Positions 31,469-34,320 of a DNA stretch of 34,320 nucleotides are shown here, one piece after another. Source of the stretch: a virus. The DNA lies in the IMG/VR virus record IMGVR_UViG_3300021599_002674, positions 1 through 34,320 of that record, one strand, 5' to 3'. Numbering within the stretch: position 1 is the first letter of the stretch; every line of letters starts with the position of its first letter. Both the position numbers and the translations under genes were made by a program. The notes beneath the pieces are model-generated. The model had not been told where the DNA came from, searched no databases, and was given only the letters and a program-made list of their open reading frames with translations.

Positions 31469-32500
31469 TCCAAAGTCAAATAATTCAGGCTGATATAGTA
31501 AATTATAGAAATTCTCCTCGGATACTTTTCTACTTATCTTTTTCAATCCATGTCTTAGATCTACATTAATTTTCATATCATCTTTATCAAAACCTTTAAT
31601 GACAAAAGTAACCCCTTTCAATTTTGGTAAATTATATGCAACATTGGGCTTAAATTGCTTGTTGATTCTGGTAACCATTTCAGTGAAGGATTGAAGGTTT
31701 TCAATTTTTTCCAGTTCTTCTTCCATATTACTTAATTGTCGGTCCACATAGTAATTAAAAGAATCTTTATCAAAATCAGACTCGCTTTCATACTGGTATG
31801 TATCTTCGGCCCAACCTCCGATATTTTTCAGATCTTTATAAACTTCTTTAAATAGTTTTTTGAAACTTAACCACGCTTTACCTGTTTTAACATATAACAT
31901 TATTAAATGTCCAACATCAATCTTAACGGAATTATATTTACTATACAATTGGAAACCATTCTCGTTAAGGACCCTTCCAATTTCGTTATTAATGTATTCG
32001 GCAGCACTTTTATTTGCTGCGCTATTCATTTCAGTTCCCCAATCATCAACTATATTATCAGTTTCTTTTTCAAAAAATTTAGATATGACACTAGCCGCCT
32101 TTTTATTTGTTTCTTCTGACGGAAAATTTTCATAATTGAAAGTAGGATCAAGTATTGCTAAAATTGATAGTAGTTTTTCTTTATTTTCTTCGTTGAATTC
32201 ATAAAAAACACTGTATCCGTCTCTGAAATCCTCTTTTATTTGGTGATAATCTCTAAAGGTGTAACCATCAGAATATGAAGAGTCGACAACCTTAGCAAAC
32301 CACGCATCATCATCACTAAGATCTAGTAAACCAAAAAATTCATCGTCATCTTTGAAGTCAAAAATAATTTGAGTCAATCCTTTGGTGGAGTTTTCATTAA
32401 CACGATAAATAGAAGAATCGGATCTCTCCAATTCATATCTATCAATAGTCCCTCTCACGTATTTTCTTAAATTCTGAAATAGTTCTCCTGAGTTCGCCAA
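31454..32500 (-). CDS. Hypothetical protein, non-ATG start
   Basis: 348 aa, not recognised. The start is TTG at 32500; codons upstream (…ATT ATT GCT) contain no ATG, so translation may begin at this TTG or at an ATT. Mixed alpha/beta and acidic: SIYRVNENSTKGLTQIIFDF, LLDLSDDDAWFAKVVDSSYS, a helical middle (ASVISKFFEKETDNIVDDWG; NKSAAEYINNEIGRVLNENG) and a C-terminal strand region (AYNLPKLKGVTFVIKGFDKD). A TATTTAT box lies 15 nt upstream of the TTG. It is divergent from the tmRNA gene. Confidence 0.58.
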   Translation of the reverse strand: MANSGELFQNLRKYVRGTIDRYELERSDSSIYRVNENSTKGLTQIIFDFKDDDEFFGLLDLSDDDAWFAKVVDSSYSDGYTFRDYHQIKEDFRDGYSVFYEFNEENKEKLLSILAILDPTFNYENFPSEETNKKAASVISKFFEKETDNIVDDWGTEMNSAANKSAAEYINNEIGRVLNENGFQLYSKYNSVKIDVGHLIMLYVKTGKAWLSFKKLFKEVYKDLKNIGGWAEDTYQYESESDFDKDSFNYYVDRQLSNMEEELEKIENLQSFTEMVTRINKQFKPNVAYNLPKLKGVTFVIKGFDKDDMKINVDLRHGLKKISRKVSEENFYNLLYQPELFDFGFGNV

Positions 32501-32515
32501 AGCAATAATTTTCTT

Positions 32516-32522
32516 ATAAATA
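32516..32522 (-). promoter_or_regulatory. Candidate late promoter box (sense TATTTAT), 15 nt before the TTG start
   Basis: The sense strand reads TATTTAT, AAGAAAATTATTGCT, TTG (32500). Supports a start in this region despite the lack of ATG. Confidence 0.48.
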
Positions 32523-32531
32523 CAATTTTCG

Positions 32532-32563
32532 TTTGGTTTGTTCCATATTTATCTTTAACTTTG
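32532..32563 (+). promoter_or_regulatory. Host-type (Bacteroidota) promoter of the tmRNA gene
   Basis: TTTG at 32532-32535, 20 nt, TAACTTTG at 32556-32563, a perfect match to TTTG-N20-TAnnTTTG. Transcription should start near 32570, 13 nt before the mature 5' end. Confidence 0.68.
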
Positions 32564-32582
32564 TTTAAGTTCTTTAAAATAT

Positions 32583-32976
32583 GGGGATGCTTTGGCATTG
32601 ATTGGTATGTAATGGGATAGATGGCACGTCGGAGCTGAGTTAACTCCGTAACAACTGATTTAAAAACACAAATGGCAAAACTTTTGCTAAGCTTTCTGCT
32701 ATCGGTTTAATCCGTGAAGAAAGTGTTGTTGCTGCTTAATTAGTAGAGAACAACGTTCGGGTCGATGAGCGTATAACCTAGGAACAGAAGCTCTTACAGT
32801 GTAACACCACTTAGAGTGTTGGAGCAAACTTGACGGCTCTTGAAAATCCAGTCAGGAACAGTATTGATAGTTTCCTGTGATTAACTTTCTATTTGTCTGT
32901 TATGAATAACAGAATAAGCGTGTAGTCATTTATTGTATTCGTAAACAAGACACGGGTTCGACTCCCGTCATCTCCA
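32583..32976 (+). ncRNA. ssrA: tmRNA (ssrA)
   Basis: About 394 nt. The acceptor stem GGGGATG (32583-32589) pairs with CATCTCC (32969-32975), followed by discriminator A; CCA is not encoded. The T arm ACGGG-TTCGACT-CCCGT is at 32952-32968. Pseudoknot 1 is seen as CGGAG…CTCCG before the tag. The reading frame ending in TAA at 32737-32739 gives a tag that from GGC at 32674 reads GKTFAKLSAI followed by GLIREESVVAA (21 residues), longer than the usual 8-15 and ending VVAA instead of ALAA. A later GCT at 32686 could also be the resume codon (17 residues). It rescues stalled ribosomes and marks nascent chains for Clp proteolysis. Own host-type promoter and terminator. Confidence 0.95.
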
Positions 32977-32988
32977 CAATTTAAATTT

Positions 32989-33017
32989 GGTAATCTGAAA
33001 GGATTACCTTATTTTTG
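32989..33017 (+). terminator. Intrinsic terminator after tmRNA
   Basis: GGTAATC, loop TGAAAG, GATTACC, then TTATTTTTG. Confidence 0.82.
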
Positions 33018-33020
33018 CTT

Positions 33021-33142
33021 AACAAGTGACGACGGTGGTGGAACCCCACTGTCTATAAATCTTAACACCCGTCTTGATTCGCGGTATCATAGCGGTGAAA
33101 GTAGAATTTACTATAAGTCGGGAATAATTAACCCAATGACGA
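33021..33142 (+). ncRNA. Candidate structured RNA element, unidentified
   Basis: No ORF here. Hairpin 1: GACGGTGG (33031-33038) with CCACTGTC (33046-33053), 8 bp with one G-U, 7-nt loop. A second domain is closed by CCCGTCTT (33068-33075) and AAGTCGGG (33115-33122) with one mismatch and encloses AGTA-GAATT-TACT (33100-33112) and a TTCGC…GCGG pair. An alternative hairpin GTCGGG…CCC-AAT-GAC (33117-33140) competes for the same closing strand. GC content is higher than in flanking DNA. I do not recognise the family. It is separated from the tmRNA by a terminator and from the next gene by a host-type -7 box. Confidence 0.42.
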
Positions 33143-33165
33143 AAATGTAATCACAGATATAGAGA

Positions 33166-33173
33166 TATATTTG
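33166..33173 (+). promoter_or_regulatory. Possible host-type -7 box TATATTTG
   Basis: Perfect TAnnTTTG but no TTTG at 19-21 nt upstream. Would give a leader of about 80 nt for the 33259 gene. Confidence 0.38.
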
Positions 33174-33258
33174 TTATGATGTACGAAAGGGTACGAAAAA
33201 CTTGTTTTTTTTATTCTCAATTTGATTAAAAGAACTATTTAAATTATATTCTAAAAAT

Positions 33259-33450
33259 ATGGAAGATCTAATAAAATTAACGTCCGTTTGTATTTTTGTT
33301 AATACAACTTCTGTTTTCCCTTGTGATGAAAACGGAAACCCCAATTATGAAGATCAGAAATTATTCAGTGATTTAAATGACGAATGGTTCAAAAATTTGT
33401 CTATCGATGATAAAGAACTTATAAAAAATTTAATAGAATCTACTAAATAA
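33259..33450 (+). CDS. Small hypothetical protein
   Basis: 63 aa, not recognised. The N-terminus (LIKLTSVCIFVNTTSVFPCD) is a strand with two cysteines; the rest is acidic helix (KLFSDLNDEWFKNLSIDDKE). Closed by a strong terminator, so it is a single-gene unit downstream of the structured region. Confidence 0.55.
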   Translation: MEDLIKLTSVCIFVNTTSVFPCDENGNPNYEDQKLFSDLNDEWFKNLSIDDKELIKNLIESTK

Positions 33451-33453
33451 ATT

Positions 33454-33483
33454 AAACCCTCACTTATGGTGGGGGTTTTTTTG
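33454..33483 (+). terminator. Intrinsic terminator
   Basis: AAACCCTCAC, short loop, GTGGGGGTTT and a T-tract right after the 33450 stop. Confidence 0.85.
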
Positions 33484-33497
33484 TAACAAACTTTTAC

Positions 33498-33505
33498 TAT
33501 ATTTG
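33498..33505 (+). promoter_or_regulatory. Possible host-type -7 box TATATTTG
   Basis: Perfect TAnnTTTG six bases before the ATG at 33511; the nearest TTG is only 14 nt upstream. If used, the transcript is leaderless. Confidence 0.42.
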
Positions 33506-33510
33506 TTACA

Positions 33511-33861
33511 ATGAACAAATTTTTATCAATTGCCTTTGTTTTAATAGTTTATTTAATTTCTCAGGTATTCACTTTTTACCAATTACAAGGACACCTATGG
33601 AATAAATGGATCAAGGAAAATCCATTTATGATGACATTACTTGGTATTCCGATCAGTTATTACGTTATTTTGGCTAGTAGAAATATGGTTGACTTATGGG
33701 ATGGTCAAACTTGGCCCAATAGAATTATAGGGTTTAGTTTAGGTGTTATAGTTTTTAGTCTTATGTCTTGGTTCCTTCTAAGAGAACCTTTAACAACCAA
33801 AACGATTGTCTGTTTATCTTTATGTTTTATAATTCTATTGATCCAATTGTTTTGGAAATAA
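33511..33861 (+). CDS. Small integral membrane protein
   Basis: 116 aa with about four hydrophobic segments: FLSIAFVLIVYLISQVFTFY (residues 4-23), MMTLLGIPISYYVILA, IIGFSLGVIVFSLMSWFLL and TIVCLSLCFIILLIQLFW. A loop VDLWDGQTWPNR links helices two and three. No transport or holin family is recognised; size and topology would allow a holin-like or superinfection-exclusion function, but this is speculative. Preceded by a host-type -7 box and followed by the late box of the next gene. Confidence 0.62.
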   Translation: MNKFLSIAFVLIVYLISQVFTFYQLQGHLWNKWIKENPFMMTLLGIPISYYVILASRNMVDLWDGQTWPNRIIGFSLGVIVFSLMSWFLLREPLTTKTIVCLSLCFIILLIQLFWK

Positions 33862-33865
33862 AGGG

Positions 33866-33872
33866 TATTTAT
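33866..33872 (+). promoter_or_regulatory. Candidate late promoter box TATTTAT, 4 nt before ATG
   Basis: TATTTAT, CTAT, ATG (33877). Short-spacer class, predicted leaderless. Confidence 0.52.
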
Positions 33873-33876
33873 CTAT

Positions 33877-34320
33877 ATGAAATTCATGGGTATCTTATTG
33901 AGGGAAGGCAGGAAAGAAGATTTAAAGAAAAAATATTCTACAAAGTTCAATGAAGAAGATTTAGATTTTATTTTAAATATTTCTGACCTAATTGATTTCA
34001 ACCACAAGTATACAGACTTTGTATTGAAGAATCTGAATCCAAGCGCACCTGCCGATGAAATTGAAAACTTAAATCAAATTGAAGAGGTTATAGAACTGGT
34101 CAAAGATTTTGATAAATATTCAAGTCAATTTCCTAAAAAAGATATAAATCAATACGTATCCTTTAATGAACTTGAAAGTGTAATCAATTTTGTAAGAACC
34201 AAAAACAAGGATAAAGAATTAGAAGGACTAGCGAAAAAGATTTACGAAAAAGGTGACTTTGTAGTTATTCAACCAAAAACTGAACAAGCTTCTTGTAAAT
34301 ACGGTTCAAATACAAAGTGG
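33877..34320 (+). CDS. Partial gene, KYGSNTKW-domain protein
   Basis: 148 codons, open to the window end, so the C-terminus is missing. It starts MKFMGILLREGRKEDLKKKY, is helical and charged (KFNEEDLDFILNISDLIDFN; EIENLNQIEEVIELVKDFDK), and the visible end reads KGDFVVIQPKTEQASCKYGS-NTKW. That segment is the start of a domain I associate with large tailed phages (…A.CKYG..TKWC…), function unknown. The start is fixed by the late box 4 nt upstream; the Met four codons later is a possible alternative. Confidence 0.62.
   Translation, partial: MKFMGILLREGRKEDLKKKYSTKFNEEDLDFILNISDLIDFNHKYTDFVLKNLNPSAPADEIENLNQIEEVIELVKDFDKYSSQFPKKDINQYVSFNELESVINFVRTKNKDKELEGLAKKIYEKGDFVVIQPKTEQASCKYGSNTKW

Noticed and set aside
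32941-32976. A stand-alone tRNA gene (T-arm like CGGGTTCGACTCCCG)
   Set aside because: It is the T arm and 3' acceptor strand of the tmRNA, pairing with 32583-32589; no D or anticodon arm lies directly upstream.

Overview
The window reads as part of a large T4-like myovirus genome whose host is probably a member of the Bacteroidota. The phage assignment rests on a recognisable T4 head module on the minus strand: gp17 large terminase, gp20 portal, gp21 prohead protease, gp22 scaffold and gp23 major capsid, in that order. It is supported by a gp55-type late sigma factor and a gp5-like baseplate protein on the plus strand. The host assignment rests on several points: AT-rich sequence, no Shine-Dalgarno motifs at starts, promoters of the Bacteroidota form TTTG-N20-TAnnTTTG, a DUF4494-like protein and a bS21-like protein.

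Layout. 1-7.6 kb (+): glycosyltransferase, late sigma factor, baseplate/tail proteins and a small cysteine-containing protein. 7.6-11 kb: mixed-strand accessory genes (zinc-ribbon protein, DUF5872-like protein, lipoprotein). 11-22.7 kb (-): head morphogenesis and packaging. 22.7-27.2 kb (-): acidic structural-type protein, Thr/Pro-rich protein and a nucleotidyltransferase-peptidase-lysozyme fusion. 27.3-31.4 kb: Hsp20 divergent from a ClpC-like unfoldase, an HExxH metallopeptidase and an M20 peptidase. 31.4-34.3 kb: a hypothetical protein, a complete tmRNA gene, a structured gene-free stretch and small genes, ending in a gene cut by the window edge.

Two promoter classes can be read by eye. 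Fourteen genes have the heptamer TATTTAT on the sense strand close before the start codon. In six of them it lies only 4-5 nt before the ATG, which implies leaderless mRNAs. This is probably the late promoter of the gp55-like factor; it is the reverse complement of the core of the classical T4 late box. Accessory genes (tmRNA, ClpC, M20 peptidase, lipoprotein and two hypotheticals) instead carry the host-type promoter with a nearly constant 20-nt spacer.

Together, phage bS21, phage tmRNA, likely leaderless late transcripts and phage Clp/Hsp20/peptidases suggest a programme acting on host translation and protein turnover. A second theme is a shared [LI][ST]ES...x-E segment in several proteins. 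It resembles the gp21-type cleavage site seen in the capsid protein and may mark proteins delivered into the head.

The head module also carries a cluster of reading-frame breaks: gp23 and gp20 C-termini displaced into another frame with sequence apparently missing, a 23-bp tandem duplication splitting gp22, and two displaced starts near 21.67 and 22.69 kb. These are either assembly/sequence errors or real damage and should be resolved before the proteins are used.
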